In this document: positions 16,538-29,057 of the stretch, in pieces
Layout: every line of letters starts with the position of its first letter
How positions within the stretch are numbered: position 1 is the stretch's first letter
Assembly: GCF_014850955.1 (NCBI RefSeq)
Contig: NZ_JACXSS010000001.1
Coordinates: 1,116,001-1,180,000, forward strand
Length of the DNA stretch: 64,000 bases
Source: Methylomonas albis
GTDB lineage: Bacteria > Pseudomonadota > Gammaproteobacteria > Methylococcales > Methylomonadaceae
Direction: 5' to 3'
Notes under the pieces: model-generated
What the model was told of the DNA's origin: nothing
The model's input: the letters and a program-made list of their open reading frames with translations, nothing else
The model's database searches: none
Program-made: the position numbers and the translations under genes

Positions 16538-16735
16538 ATGGAGCTATTTTTTGTGTTGTTGCCGGCATTCGTGCTGTTTTGCTTATGGTTAGGTTATCGG
16601 ATTCTAGAAAAAGCCGGATTCGACGGGCGTTGGACCCTGGTTTTATTGGTGCCGGTGCTGAACATTATCATGATTTGGGTGTTCGCCTTTAGCACTTGGC
16701 CCAATCTACGGCCTGGTGTGGATCAGGATTTATAA
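16538..16735 (+). CDS. Small membrane protein, second of a sister pair
   Basis: 65 residues, start ATG preceded by AAGGAG. It has the same plan as its neighbour two bases upstream: helix (FFVLLPAFVLFCLWLGY), loop EKAGFDGRW, helix (VLLVPVLNIIMIWVFAF), then STWPNLRP. The tight spacing implies co-translation, possibly as a heteromeric membrane complex (inference). No known family was recognised. Confidence 0.75.
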   Translation: MELFFVLLPAFVLFCLWLGYRILEKAGFDGRWTLVLLVPVLNIIMIWVFAFSTWPNLRPGVDQDL

Positions 16736-16749
16736 GCAATGCTTTGCAT

Positions 16750-18222
16750 ATGACAGAAAAAACGCACGGTAAATTTCCGGCGATTTTGATTCCGGTGCTG
16801 TTGTTTATCCTATTCGATGTTGTAGCGCTGGGGCTGAATTTCTGGATTTCCGCAAAACTGGAAAAGAGTGCGGAGGCCATTAATTTGTCCGGGCGCCAAC
16901 GCATGTTGTCTCAAAGCATGACCAAATCCTTGCTGATGCTTCGAGTCGCGCAAACCGATGAGCAAAAGCTTAGTGCTTTTACCGAGTTTTCCAGTGCTGT
17001 CAGCCTATTCGATAAAACTTTAAGTGGCTTTTTACAGGGTGGGATGACAAGTAGCGGTGATGGCAAGCCGGTTTATCTATCCGCTGCACAGGCAGCCAAT
17101 ACCCAAGTTATTACCAGCTCGGCGTTCCAGCTTTGGACACTGATCCACCAACGGTTATTGCCGGTTGAGAAGGGCGGTGCCGGGGTGGGTTTGGATGTTT
17201 TGCGGCCGGCATTGGATACTTTGTTAGCGCACAACACGCAATTGTTGGGTTTGATGAACGATCTGACCACCGCGCTGGAGCGAAACGCGACCGAGGAAGT
17301 ATTCTACCTGCGAACCTTGCAAGCAAGCTTGCTGTTACTGGCACTGCTGAATTTTGCCGTGGTTTGCAAGCGTTTGCTGGCGCAAATCAAGCAATCGCAG
17401 GGTAATGTTCAGGCCTTGCGCAATATCATCGATACCATTGAGACCGGTATCGTTTTGTATGGCCGTGACGAATGCGTTCGTTCCGCCAACAAGACTGCCA
17501 TTCAGTTGTTCGGATACAGCGACCAGGCTTTAGTCGGCAAGCCTTTAAAGCAATTGATTTTCGCGGACAATAACCGAATGCTGGGTCTGCGGCGCGATAA
17601 TTCCACGTTTGTCGCCAAAATCAACATTCAAACCTTATTTGAATTTAACGATCAGATCAGTTTATGCACCATTACCGATGTCAGCGAACAAGAGCGTAAG
17701 GAAAAACAGTTAATGTACTTGGCCTTTCATGATCAGCTCACCGGTTTGCCCAATCGCGGCTTATTGGTAGAGCGATTACGGCAAGACTTGCTGCGCGCCA
17801 AGCGCGATTCTACATTTTTGGCGGTACTGTTTTTGGATTTGGACGGTTTCAAGGATGTTAACGATGAAATGGGGCACGATGCCGGCGACGAGTTACTACA
17901 AGCGGTTGCCAGGCGGTTCGAGCAATGTTGTCGTGAAGTCGATACGGTCGCGCGCTTGGGTGGCGATGAGTTCGTATTTGTTTTGACGTCATTGCACTCG
18001 GTTTTGGCGGCCAAGCAAGTGGCACAAAATGTATTAAAAGCCATCAATCAAACATTTTTAATTCATAGCGAGACCGTCAAAATCGGCGCCAGTATTGGTA
18101 TCGCCATGTATCCCACCGATCATTTTGAAGTCGAATTATTGATTAAATGTGCTGATGATGCGATGTATCTGGCTAAGCAGCGTGGCAAAAATCAATTGGT
18201 ATTCACGAGCGAATGTCATTGA
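16750..18222 (+). CDS. Diguanylate cyclase with PilJ-type sensor and PAS domains
   Basis: 490 residues from ATG 16750; an in-frame ATG at 16696 lies inside the preceding gene. Domain order: transmembrane helix (ILIPVLLFILFDVVALGL), a periplasmic PilJ-type helical sensor opening INLSGRQRMLSQSMTKSLL, a second membrane helix near 195-215, a PAS-like domain (NIIDTIETGIVLYGRD), then GGDEF. The catalytic GGDEF is at 404-408 and an inhibitory I-site RxxD (R395-D398) lies five residues before it, so product feedback is expected. There is no EAL domain. It makes cyclic di-GMP; the ligand of the sensor is unknown. It is inserted between tilS and pyrG. Confidence 0.88.
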   Translation: MTEKTHGKFPAILIPVLLFILFDVVALGLNFWISAKLEKSAEAINLSGRQRMLSQSMTKSLLMLRVAQTDEQKLSAFTEFSSAVSLFDKTLSGFLQGGMTSSGDGKPVYLSAAQAANTQVITSSAFQLWTLIHQRLLPVEKGGAGVGLDVLRPALDTLLAHNTQLLGLMNDLTTALERNATEEVFYLRTLQASLLLLALLNFAVVCKRLLAQIKQSQGNVQALRNIIDTIETGIVLYGRDECVRSANKTAIQLFGYSDQALVGKPLKQLIFADNNRMLGLRRDNSTFVAKINIQTLFEFNDQISLCTITDVSEQERKEKQLMYLAFHDQLTGLPNRGLLVERLRQDLLRAKRDSTFLAVLFLDLDGFKDVNDEMGHDAGDELLQAVARRFEQCCREVDTVARLGGDEFVFVLTSLHSVLAAKQVAQNVLKAINQTFLIHSETVKIGASIGIAMYPTDHFEVELLIKCADDAMYLAKQRGKNQLVFTSECH

Positions 18223-18332
18223 TATTTTTCAGTTATCCAGCGCTAGGCTATGGTCGCTTCGTCAATTAATAAGGCAATTTCGGTATAAAACTGTTAGAAT
18301 TTGCGCCTTTTCGACCCCTTGCTATTCGCTAA

Positions 18333-19988
<1,656 letters not shown>

Positions 19989-20000
19989 ACAAGGTTAAAC

Positions 20001-20834
20001 ATGCAATTATGTAATTTCGAAGTCGGCCTGGATCAGCCGTTTTTCCTGATCGCCGGTACTTGTGTGATCGAAAGCGAACAAATGACCATGGACACCGCCG
20101 GTAAATTGAAAGAAATAGCCGACGAGTTGAATATTCCGTTTATCTACAAATCCTCGTTCGACAAGGCTAACCGTTCGTCATTGGGCAGTTTTCGCGGTCC
20201 GGGTCTTGAAAAAGGTTTGCAGATTCTGGAAAAAGTGAAACAACAATTAAACGTACCGGTTTTGACCGACGTGCATGAAGACACGCCGCTGGCGGAAGTC
20301 GCGGCGGTGGTCGATGTGCTGCAAACGCCGGCATTTCTGTGCCGCCAGACCAATTTCATCCAAAGCGTCGCGGAGTTGGGCAAGCCTGTGAATATCAAAA
20401 AAGGCCAGTTTTTAGCGCCTTGGGATATGGCTAACGTCGCCGCCAAAGCCAAAGCCACCGGCAATCGGCAAATCATGGTTTGCGAGCGTGGCGTGTCGTT
20501 TGGCTATAATAATTTGGTTTCGGACATGCGCTCCCTGGCTGTGATGCGCGACACCGGTTGTCCGGTAGTATTCGACGCCACCCATTCCGTGCAGTTACCG
20601 GGCGGGCAAGGCAATGTGTCCGGCGGTCAGCGCGAGCATGTACCCGTATTGGCGCGCGCCGCAGTCGCTGTGGGTATCGCGGGGCTGTTCATGGAATCGC
20701 ACCCCAAACCCGAAGAAGCGTTGAGCGATGGTCCTAATTCCTGGCCCTTGCACCGCATGAAAGAATTATTGGAAATGTTAGTAACGATAGACCGGGCTGT
20801 TAAATCCACCAGCCTGATTGAAACCACACTATAG
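20001..20834 (+). CDS. kdsA: 3-deoxy-8-phosphooctulonate synthase
   Basis: 277 residues. Family signatures are [22 protein letters not shown] and [10 protein letters not shown] at the N-terminus and [12 protein letters not shown] in the last third. It condenses PEP with arabinose-5-phosphate to give Kdo-8-phosphate for lipopolysaccharide. It stands between pyrG and eno, as in most Gammaproteobacteria, separated from eno by only 9 bp. Confidence 0.97.
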   Translation: MQLCNFEVGLDQPFFLIAGTCVIESEQMTMDTAGKLKEIADELNIPFIYKSSFDKANRSSLGSFRGPGLEKGLQILEKVKQQLNVPVLTDVHEDTPLAEVAAVVDVLQTPAFLCRQTNFIQSVAELGKPVNIKKGQFLAPWDMANVAAKAKATGNRQIMVCERGVSFGYNNLVSDMRSLAVMRDTGCPVVFDATHSVQLPGGQGNVSGGQREHVPVLARAAVAVGIAGLFMESHPKPEEALSDGPNSWPLHRMKELLEMLVTIDRAVKSTSLIETTL

Positions 20835-22127
<1,293 letters not shown>

Positions 22128-22130
22128 AAA

Positions 22131-22207
22131 GCGTAGCTTGGGTTAGCTCGATAGAGCGCAACCCAACACGTTGGCCTAAAGTTGGGTTGCGCGCTCCGCG
22201 CAACCCA
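22131..22207. repeat. intergenic inverted repeat (GCGTAGCTTGG family)
   Basis: Starts GCGTAGCTTGG, as does the element at 1811. Arms GCGCAACCCAAC (22156-22167) and GTTGGGTTGCGC (22181-22192) pair over 13 bases. It fills the eno-ftsB gap and may act as a weak terminator or mRNA-stabilising hairpin. The right arm contains the only in-frame common start codon (TTG 22187) for ftsB. Confidence 0.65.
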
Positions 22208-22228
22208 TCCCACAGATCGAGAGTAGCC

Positions 22229-22498
22229 ATTAAAACCCTGATCGCCATCATCATTCTGTTGATTGTTCACTTCCAATATCGGTTGTGGCTGGGTGATGCC
22301 AGCGTCTCGCAGATTAGCGATTATCGGGAACGCCTGGAAACCTTGACCAAGGAAGCCCAGGAAAAAAAGGAACGCAACGATTCTTTGTATGCGGAGGTGC
22401 TGGATTTGCGCCGCGGTTTGGAAACCATCGAAGAACGCGCCCGCTACGAGTTGGGCATGATCAAGGAAAACGAAACTTTCTTTCAAGTGCTTGAGTAG
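22229..22498 (+). CDS. ftsB: Cell division protein FtsB, unusual start codon
   Basis: About 90 residues. A membrane helix (LIAIIILLIVHFQYRLWLG) is followed by a coiled coil (ISDYRERLETLTKEAQEKKE) and the conserved ARYELGMIKENE...F end, the normal FtsB plan. No ATG or GTG is in frame at the 5' end. The ATT at 22229 has GAGAG five bases upstream and gives the expected IKTLIA start, so AUU initiation is the best reading; TTG 22187 (inside the repeat) and CTG 22238 are alternatives. FtsB joins FtsL and FtsQ at the divisome. The gene lies between eno and ispD as in pseudomonads. Confidence 0.85.
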   Translation: MKTLIAIIILLIVHFQYRLWLGDASVSQISDYRERLETLTKEAQEKKERNDSLYAEVLDLRRGLETIEERARYELGMIKENETFFQVLE

Positions 22499-22501
22499 GG
22501 C

Positions 22502-23197
22502 ATGAATCAAATTCCTAAGTGCTGGGCTGTTGTCCCGGCAGCCGGCGTCGGCAAACGCATGCAAGCCGACCGCCCCAAACAATATCTGCCGCTGGCCGGC
22601 AAAACCGTCATCGAACATACCTTAAACCGTCTATTACAATCCGGTGCGTTTCAAGCGGTGGCTGTCGCCATTTCGATTGAAGATCCGTATTGGCCTGAAT
22701 TGGCGGTGTCCAAACATCGGCACTTGATTACCGCGGCGGGTGGCAAGGAACGCGCCGACTCGGTGTTGTCCGCGTTGAAATCCTTGCGAGGTCAGGCTGC
22801 CGAAGACGACTGGGTGCTGGTGCATGACGCCGCTCGGCCTTGTCTGACGGCTTCTGACATTCATCTGCAAATTGACACGCTAAAAGACGATGCCGTCGGC
22901 GGTATTCTGGCGCTGTCGTCGCACGATACGCTAAAGCATGTAGATGGCGACACTATCACCGCCACGGTTGACCGAAAGCACATCTGGCGCGCGCTGACCC
23001 CGCAAATGTTCAAATACGGCATGTTGCGCGACGCCTTGCAGCAAACCGAAGGCAATCCGGCTATTACCGACGAAGCCAGCGCGCTGGAATTGTTGGGTTT
23101 TCAACCGAAGATCGTCGAAGGCCGTCCCGATAACATCAAAATCACCCGGCCGGAAGATCTGGCGCTGGCGCAATTTTATATGGAGCAACAAACATGA
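22502..23197 (+). CDS. ispD: 2-C-methyl-D-erythritol 4-phosphate cytidylyltransferase
   Basis: 231 residues. The nucleotide-binding N-terminus [20 protein letters not shown] and the [10 protein letters not shown] block are characteristic, as is [10 protein letters not shown] near the end. It transfers CMP to MEP in the non-mevalonate isoprenoid pathway. The last four bases overlap the start of ispF (ATGA), so the two are coupled. It starts three bases after ftsB. Confidence 0.97.
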   Translation: MNQIPKCWAVVPAAGVGKRMQADRPKQYLPLAGKTVIEHTLNRLLQSGAFQAVAVAISIEDPYWPELAVSKHRHLITAAGGKERADSVLSALKSLRGQAAEDDWVLVHDAARPCLTASDIHLQIDTLKDDAVGGILALSSHDTLKHVDGDTITATVDRKHIWRALTPQMFKYGMLRDALQQTEGNPAITDEASALELLGFQPKIVEGRPDNIKITRPEDLALAQFYMEQQT

Positions 23198-23667
23198 TTC
23201 GAGTTGGCCAAGGCTACGACGTCCACCGTTTCAACGACGGCGACCACATCATTTTGGGTGGCGTGAAAATTCCTTACGAAAAAGGTCTGGAAGCGCATTC
23301 CGACGGCGATGTAGTGCTGCATGCATTGGCTGACGCCATCCTTGGCGCGGCGGCTTTAGGCGACATCGGCAAGCATTTTCCGGACACCGATCCCGAATTC
23401 AAGGGCGCCGACAGCCGCGTGTTGCTGCACCAAGTCTACAAAATCGTCCAAGAAAAAGGCTATAAATTAGTCAACGCCGACGTCACCATTATCGCCCAAG
23501 CCCCGAAAATGCTGCCTTACGTGCCGGCCATGCGCGCCAACATCGCCGCCGACTTGGTTGTCGATATTGATTTCATCAACGTCAAAGCTACCACCACCGA
23601 GAAGCTGGGCTTCGAAGGTCGCAAGGAAGGTATCGCGGTGCAGGCGGTGGTGTTGATTGAGAAATAA
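23194..23667 (+). CDS. ispF: 2-C-methyl-D-erythritol 2,4-cyclodiphosphate synthase
   Basis: 157 residues, the normal size. It begins [13 protein letters not shown] with the metal-binding Asp and His, then [20 protein letters not shown] and [11 protein letters not shown], and ends with [20 protein letters not shown]. It cyclises CDP-ME 2-phosphate in isoprenoid synthesis. It overlaps ispD by four bases. Confidence 0.98.
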   Translation: MIRVGQGYDVHRFNDGDHIILGGVKIPYEKGLEAHSDGDVVLHALADAILGAAALGDIGKHFPDTDPEFKGADSRVLLHQVYKIVQEKGYKLVNADVTIIAQAPKMLPYVPAMRANIAADLVVDIDFINVKATTTEKLGFEGRKEGIAVQAVVLIEK

Positions 23668-23714
23668 TTGACGATTAAATTTCCGAGCGGGAGTGAGCTA
23701 GGGTGGGAACTTAA

Positions 23715-24764
23715 ATGAATGCGCCTATCATGGACGTCGCTTTGCCTGACTGGCCGTATGCTTTTGGTGGTCCCAGTGGTACAGGATATATCAAAACCGA
23801 GCCTGAGGATTTCGTCGTCGAAGAAATCCTGTCTTTCCAGCCGGAAGGCAGCGGTGAGCATATATTCCTGCATATCGAAAAAATCGGCGAAAACACCGAA
23901 TTTGTCGCGCGGCAGTTGGCCCGCCATGCCGGCGTCCGTCAACGGGATGTCAGCTACGCCGGTCTGAAGGATAGACACGGCCGTACCCGGCAATGGTTTA
24001 GCGTGTGGCTACCGGGTAAGGACGATCCTGACTGGTCCGGCTTCGAAACCGAGCAGTTGAAGATTTTGCTAGCAGTTCGTCACGCCCGGAAACTGAAACG
24101 CGGGGTACTGGCCGGCAATCGCTTTACCCTGCTGATCCGCAATTGGACAGGCGACCAAGAACTCGCCGAAAAGCAGCTGCAACAGATTAAAGTCCAAGGT
24201 TTTCCCAATTACTTCGGTCCACAGCGTTTCGGGCATCACGGCCAAAATATCCAGCGTGCGCTGGCCATGTTTGCCGGCACCAAGGTCAAGCGCGAACAAC
24301 GTTCCATGTATTTATCCGCGGCGCGCTCGTATTTGTTCAATATGATTTTGGCGCAGCGTGTCGAGCAAGCCAATTGGCATCGCGCGTTAAATGGCGATGT
24401 GTTCAAGCTGGCCGGCAACAATAGTTGTTTTACTGGCGACAGCAACGATACCAGTCTGTCGGCTCGTGTCGAGCAGGGCGATATTCATCCCACGGGGATC
24501 ATGTGGGGCCGTGGCGGCACTATTGCCAAGGCTGAGGCTGGTGCTATAGAAAACGCTGTGGTTGCCGCTAACGCATCTTTGGCCGACGGCTTGACGGCGT
24601 TTGATCTGGAAGCGGATCGCCGCGCCTTGCGCGCTTTGCCGCAAGATATGGAGTGGCAGTGGCTGGATAATCAACTACAGTTGAGCTTCAATTTGCCCGC
24701 CGGTAGCTATGCCACCGCTTTGCTACGGGAAATTATTGGCGATGCACCTGGCGCTGGTGATTGA
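23715..24764 (+). CDS. truD: tRNA pseudouridine(13) synthase
   Basis: 349 residues. The catalytic motif is SYAGLKDRHGRTRQW with Asp86; NYFGPQRFGHHGQN is the second TruD signature and MWGRGG the third. It makes pseudouridine at position 13 of tRNA(Glu). It follows ispF by 47 bp. In pseudomonads surE and pcm come next, but here a secretion operon does. Confidence 0.95.
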   Translation: MNAPIMDVALPDWPYAFGGPSGTGYIKTEPEDFVVEEILSFQPEGSGEHIFLHIEKIGENTEFVARQLARHAGVRQRDVSYAGLKDRHGRTRQWFSVWLPGKDDPDWSGFETEQLKILLAVRHARKLKRGVLAGNRFTLLIRNWTGDQELAEKQLQQIKVQGFPNYFGPQRFGHHGQNIQRALAMFAGTKVKREQRSMYLSAARSYLFNMILAQRVEQANWHRALNGDVFKLAGNNSCFTGDSNDTSLSARVEQGDIHPTGIMWGRGGTIAKAEAGAIENAVVAANASLADGLTAFDLEADRRALRALPQDMEWQWLDNQLQLSFNLPAGSYATALLREIIGDAPGAGD

Positions 24765-24875
24765 ATTTGCTTTGATAAAAATGCTTTTTAAGTTGTAATG
24801 GCCGCGATTTATAATACTAAAGTACAGTAGCGCGCGTTAGCATTATAAGAACTATAACTTCCACTCACATCCTAC

Positions 24876-27026
24876 ATGCCTGATAGCGGCCAGATATCCG
24901 GACCAGCAGATCCCACGTTTGACGATCCTTTATTGTTGGCTTTGTTGTCGGTCTGCAAATTGTTGCATATCTCGCAAACCGCAACAGCCCTAGTGGCTGG
25001 GCTGCCCTTAGTCGATAATAAATTGACGCCTGCATTGTTCGTGCGCGCCGCTGAACGTGCTGGTTTGACCAGCCGCTTACTACGCAGGCCCTTACAAAAA
25101 ATTTCCAATTTAGTGTTGCCGGCCGTGTTGCTGCTCAAAGATGGCAATGCTTGTGTATTAGTCGCCAAGCAAGGCGAACGCTATACCTTGGTGTTACCGG
25201 AAACCGAGAACGGCGAAAAGATTGTCAGCGTAGCGGAACTGGAAGCCAGTTACAGCGGTTCGGCTTTTTTCGTGCAACTGCAACATAGCTTTGACGGGCG
25301 AACTGCGGAATCCGCAGTGCCGAAGGTCAAACATTGGTTTTGGGATGTGATTTATAAGTCCTGGCCGATTTATGCGGAAGTGCTGGCAGCCTCGGTATTA
25401 ATCAATCTGTTCGCGTTGGCGGCGCCATTGTTTTTCATGAATGTTTACGACCGTGTGGTGCCGAATCACGCGTTGGAAACTTTGTGGATATTGACGCTAG
25501 GCGTATTAATCGTGTTTGGCTTCGAATTGGCGATGAAACTGCTGCGGAGCTATTTTATCGATGCGGCCGGCAAGCGTGCCGATATTATTTTGTCGGCGAA
25601 TATTTTTGAAAAACTGATGAATATCCGCATGGAAGCCCGGCCGCCATCGGTGGGGGCTTTCGCAAATAACCTAAGCGAATTTGAGTCCTTTCGGGAGTTC
25701 TTAACTTCGGCAACACTGGTGACATTGATCGATTTGCCGTTTTTGTTTTTGTTTTTACTGATTATTTATAGTGTCGGCGGCAATTTGGCCTTAATTCCTT
25801 TGGCGATTTTACCGTTGGCATTGTTAATTGGCATTGCCTTGCAGGCACCATTGAAAAACACGATCAACGCCATGTTCAAATTCGGCGGCGAGAAAAATGC
25901 GACACTGGTGGAAGCACTGTCCAATCTGGAAAGCATTAAAACGGCTGGAGCGGAAGGCCAATTGCAGCGGCGGTGGGAACAGAATATTGGCGAAATTGCC
26001 CGGCTGGGCTTAAAGTCGCGATTTTATGCCGGCTTGACTGTAAACTTGACCGCATTCCTGCAGCAATTGGCCGCAGTACTCGTGGTGCTTGCCGGCGTCT
26101 ATCGGATTACCGATGGCGAACTGACGACCGGCGGTTTGGTGGCTTGCACCATGTTGACCTCGCGGGCGCTAGCCCCGGTTGGGCAGGTGGCGGCGCTATT
26201 GACCCGTTACCACCAGGCTGTAACAGCCTTGGGATCGTTTAGCCGGATGATGGCGTTACCGGTGGAGCGCGAGAGCGGCAAAGAATATTTGCATCGGCCG
26301 GGTTTCAATGGCGAGATTGAGTTCAAGCATGTTCGCTTCAGCTATCCGCAACAGCCGGTTAAGGCCTTGGATGGCATATCGTTTAAAATCAAGGCCGGTG
26401 AACGCGTGGGTTTTATCGGTCGAATCGGTTCCGGTAAGAGTACGCTGGAAAAATTGATGCTTGGTTTATATCAGGCTCAAGAAGGTTCGATATTGATAGA
26501 CGGTACCGATATTCGCCAAATCGATCCCGCCGATTTACGTCGGCAAATCGGCTATGTACCGCAAGACATTTCGTTGATGTTCGGTAGCGTGAAGGATAAT
26601 ATTTTATTGGGTTCGCGCTACGCCGATGACAGTGCGGTGTTAAAGGCGGCTCAGATTGCCGGGGTTGATCAATTTGTCAGCAAGCATCCTGCAGGTTTTG
26701 ATTTGCAGGTCGGCGAGCGTGGCGCGTCGTTGTCGGGCGGACAGCGGCAAAGTATCGCGCTGGCCAGGGCCTTGCTGTTGTCGCCGCCGATTTTTATTAT
26801 GGACGAGCCGACCAATGCAATGGACAACAGCAGCGAAGAGGCATTTAAACAGCGTTTTGCTGCGCAATTGCACGAACAGACGCTGATACTGGTCACGCAC
26901 CGGATGTCGCTGCTCAGTTTGGTGGACAGGCTAATCGTGATGGACGGCGGACATATGGTCGCCGATGGTCCTAAGGAGCATGTTCTGGAAGCCTTGCGCC
27001 AAGGCCAGATCAAGGTGGCTATTTAA
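24876..27026 (+). CDS. Type I secretion ABC transporter (permease/ATPase, LssB/LapB-like)
   Basis: 716 residues. Residues about 15-140 are a C39-peptidase-like domain without the catalytic Cys-His pair, as in transporters of RTX proteins and giant adhesins. Membrane helices follow at about 160-430. The nucleotide-binding domain has GRIGSGKST near residue 515, the signature LSGGQRQSIALARAL near 617 and Walker B IFIMDEPTN near 637. It energises one-step export from cytoplasm to outside. The stop overlaps the adaptor start by one base. The substrate is not visible in the window. Confidence 0.92.
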   Translation: MPDSGQISGPADPTFDDPLLLALLSVCKLLHISQTATALVAGLPLVDNKLTPALFVRAAERAGLTSRLLRRPLQKISNLVLPAVLLLKDGNACVLVAKQGERYTLVLPETENGEKIVSVAELEASYSGSAFFVQLQHSFDGRTAESAVPKVKHWFWDVIYKSWPIYAEVLAASVLINLFALAAPLFFMNVYDRVVPNHALETLWILTLGVLIVFGFELAMKLLRSYFIDAAGKRADIILSANIFEKLMNIRMEARPPSVGAFANNLSEFESFREFLTSATLVTLIDLPFLFLFLLIIYSVGGNLALIPLAILPLALLIGIALQAPLKNTINAMFKFGGEKNATLVEALSNLESIKTAGAEGQLQRRWEQNIGEIARLGLKSRFYAGLTVNLTAFLQQLAAVLVVLAGVYRITDGELTTGGLVACTMLTSRALAPVGQVAALLTRYHQAVTALGSFSRMMALPVERESGKEYLHRPGFNGEIEFKHVRFSYPQQPVKALDGISFKIKAGERVGFIGRIGSGKSTLEKLMLGLYQAQEGSILIDGTDIRQIDPADLRRQIGYVPQDISLMFGSVKDNILLGSRYADDSAVLKAAQIAGVDQFVSKHPAGFDLQVGERGASLSGGQRQSIALARALLLSPPIFIMDEPTNAMDNSSEEAFKQRFAAQLHEQTLILVTHRMSLLSLVDRLIVMDGGHMVADGPKEHVLEALRQGQIKVAI

Positions 27027-28387
27027 TGATGTTGAAAAAAATAGCGCAGTGGCGAGCCGAGCACCGCTATCGAGCCGAGGATCAGCGCTTTTTAAGCGAC
27101 GTAAACGCTGCGAATCTTTACGAGTTACCCTTGCAAAGCCATTTGATCCTGTGGTTTTCTGCGGCATTTGTTGCGGTGTCCCTGATTTGGGCCGGTTTTG
27201 CTAGCCTTGACGAAGTCACGCGCGGCGAAGGCAAGATCATCCCGTCCAGTCAAGTACAGGTGGTACAGAACCTGGAGGGTGGCATCGTTTCGGAAATATT
27301 GGTTCAGGAAGGCCAGTTGGTGGACAAGGATCAGATGTTGCTGCAACTGGATCAAGTTCGTTTTGCTTCGTCGTTTAAGGAAGCCAAGTTAAAGTATTTC
27401 GAGTTATTGGCAAATACCGCGCGCTTGAATGCCGAAGTCAACGGTACGCCCTTGACGATTCCGGAAGAGGTTTTGAAAAACGCCCCGCAAATCGCCGAGA
27501 ATGTTAGACAATTACTGGTTTCCAAGCAGAACGAAATAAGGTCGAATAGCGATATTTTTGCTGAGCAAGTGCGGCAGAAAGAGCAGGAAATAATTGAAAT
27601 TCAGTCTAAGAGCGATCAGTTGGCGCGTAGTTACAAATTATTGCAGGACGAAGTGAAAATGTCCGAACCGTTGGTGGCTGACGGTGCGATGTCACAGGTT
27701 GAATTACTGCGCTTGCAACGGGCTGCTAACGATTTGAAAGGCGACTTGAATTCCGCGAACCTGGCGATGCCGCGCCTGCGTTCTTCGCTGGACGAAGCGC
27801 GCAACAAACTGGCGGAGGTCAAAATTCGTTTTAAAACCGAAGCCTTGAAAGAGTTGAATGAAGTTAAAGCCGAATTGGATCGTACTTCCGAGACTGCGGT
27901 AGCTTTGGAAGATAGGGTTAGCTGTACCAGAGTGTTGTCGCCGGTAAAGGGAACGGTAAAACGCATCAAAGTGGCTACGGTTGGCGGCGTAATTCAACCC
28001 GGCATGGATTTGTTGGAAATTGTGCCACTGGAAGATCAGCTATTGATTGAAGCTAAAATTCGGCCGGCAGACATTGCTTTTCTTCGCCCTGGACAGAAAG
28101 CTGTGGTAAAACTAAGCGCTTACGATTTTTCGATATACGGAGGCCTTGACGCCTCTTTGGAACATATCAGCGCCGACAGTATACCCGGCGAGAAGAAAGA
28201 CGAGGATAATTACTATTTGATTCGTTTGCGCACCGCTAAAAATTATCTGGAAAAAGGTGGCGAACGCTTGGAGATTATTGCCGGGATGACAGCGGAAGTT
28301 GATATTTTAACCGGAAAAAAAACAGTGCTCGATTACCTCTTGAAGCCGATATTGAAAGCCAGGGATCGGGCTTTAAGAGAACGATAA
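27026..28387 (+). CDS. Type I secretion periplasmic adaptor (HlyD family)
   Basis: 453 residues. One N-terminal membrane helix (LILWFSAAFVAVSLIWAGFA), a lipoyl-like half GEGKIIPSSQVQVVQNLEGG, a long coiled coil (about residues 150-290) and the returning half VSCTRVLSPVKGTVKRIKV with AEIDILTG-type end. This is the plan of the HlyD/LapC membrane-fusion proteins that link the ABC transporter to TolC. It shares one base with the transporter gene and is followed by a regulator 22 bp later. Confidence 0.93.
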   Translation: MMLKKIAQWRAEHRYRAEDQRFLSDVNAANLYELPLQSHLILWFSAAFVAVSLIWAGFASLDEVTRGEGKIIPSSQVQVVQNLEGGIVSEILVQEGQLVDKDQMLLQLDQVRFASSFKEAKLKYFELLANTARLNAEVNGTPLTIPEEVLKNAPQIAENVRQLLVSKQNEIRSNSDIFAEQVRQKEQEIIEIQSKSDQLARSYKLLQDEVKMSEPLVADGAMSQVELLRLQRAANDLKGDLNSANLAMPRLRSSLDEARNKLAEVKIRFKTEALKELNEVKAELDRTSETAVALEDRVSCTRVLSPVKGTVKRIKVATVGGVIQPGMDLLEIVPLEDQLLIEAKIRPADIAFLRPGQKAVVKLSAYDFSIYGGLDASLEHISADSIPGEKKDEDNYYLIRLRTAKNYLEKGGERLEIIAGMTAEVDILTGKKTVLDYLLKPILKARDRALRER

Positions 28388-28409
28388 CCCCGGACAATAT
28401 TTTATATTT

Positions 28410-29057
28410 GTGGCTAACATACTGATTTATTCCAATAATCCCCAGCTGACCGCGCAGTGGACCCATGCGCTGATCGCGGAATATAGCGTGAGTATGCTGC
28501 ATAGTATTCGCAGTGAATATACGGCCGATGCGGTGATTTTCGATGCAAAGAAACTGGACGACGATGCCAGTTTATTATCGGTTTTTGCCAACAAAAAAAC
28601 CCGTTTCCTGGTCATGGGCGCCGATTGGCCGGAGAATAAGCAAATCGATGTGTTAATTAACGGCGCTGCCGGCTATTGCGAACAATCCGAAGCGTCGGAG
28701 TTTTTAACCCGAGCGGTGGCCTGTATTTTGTCTGGCGATATTTGGATCCGTCGGGCCTTGGTGCCCAAAGTAATTGGTGTATTGACCAGTACCAGGCGAA
28801 TACAACTTACGCCCAGCACTGTCGATACCGAGCTAAAGCTAAAGCAGCTTGCCAGTTTATCTGCTCGGGAAGTGGAGGTGGCCGACATGATACGGCAGGG
28901 CGAAAGTAATAAGCGTATCGCCTTCGCCATGAGTATATCCGAGCGCACTGTAAAAGCGCATTTATCGTCGATTTTTAGGAAGTTGAACGTCGATGACCGA
29001 TTAAGACTAGCCATATTGTTAAAAGAAATCGATCAATATCAGAGAGGAATGTCATGA
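28410..29057 (+). CDS. LuxR-family regulator with degenerate receiver domain
   Basis: 215 residues, GTG start. Residues 1-120 look like a receiver but the usual phospho-site context is weak (AVIFDAKKL) and the conserved Lys is missing: GAAGYCEQSE stands where GYxxK is expected. Residues 148-210 are a LuxR/NarL HTH (LSAREVEVADMIRQGESNKR, then SISERTVKAHLSSIFRKL). It probably works without phosphorylation. Its stop overlaps the TolC start by four bases, so it is embedded in the secretion operon and is a candidate regulator of it or of the exported protein. Confidence 0.85.
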   Translation: MANILIYSNNPQLTAQWTHALIAEYSVSMLHSIRSEYTADAVIFDAKKLDDDASLLSVFANKKTRFLVMGADWPENKQIDVLINGAAGYCEQSEASEFLTRAVACILSGDIWIRRALVPKVIGVLTSTRRIQLTPSTVDTELKLKQLASLSAREVEVADMIRQGESNKRIAFAMSISERTVKAHLSSIFRKLNVDDRLRLAILLKEIDQYQRGMS

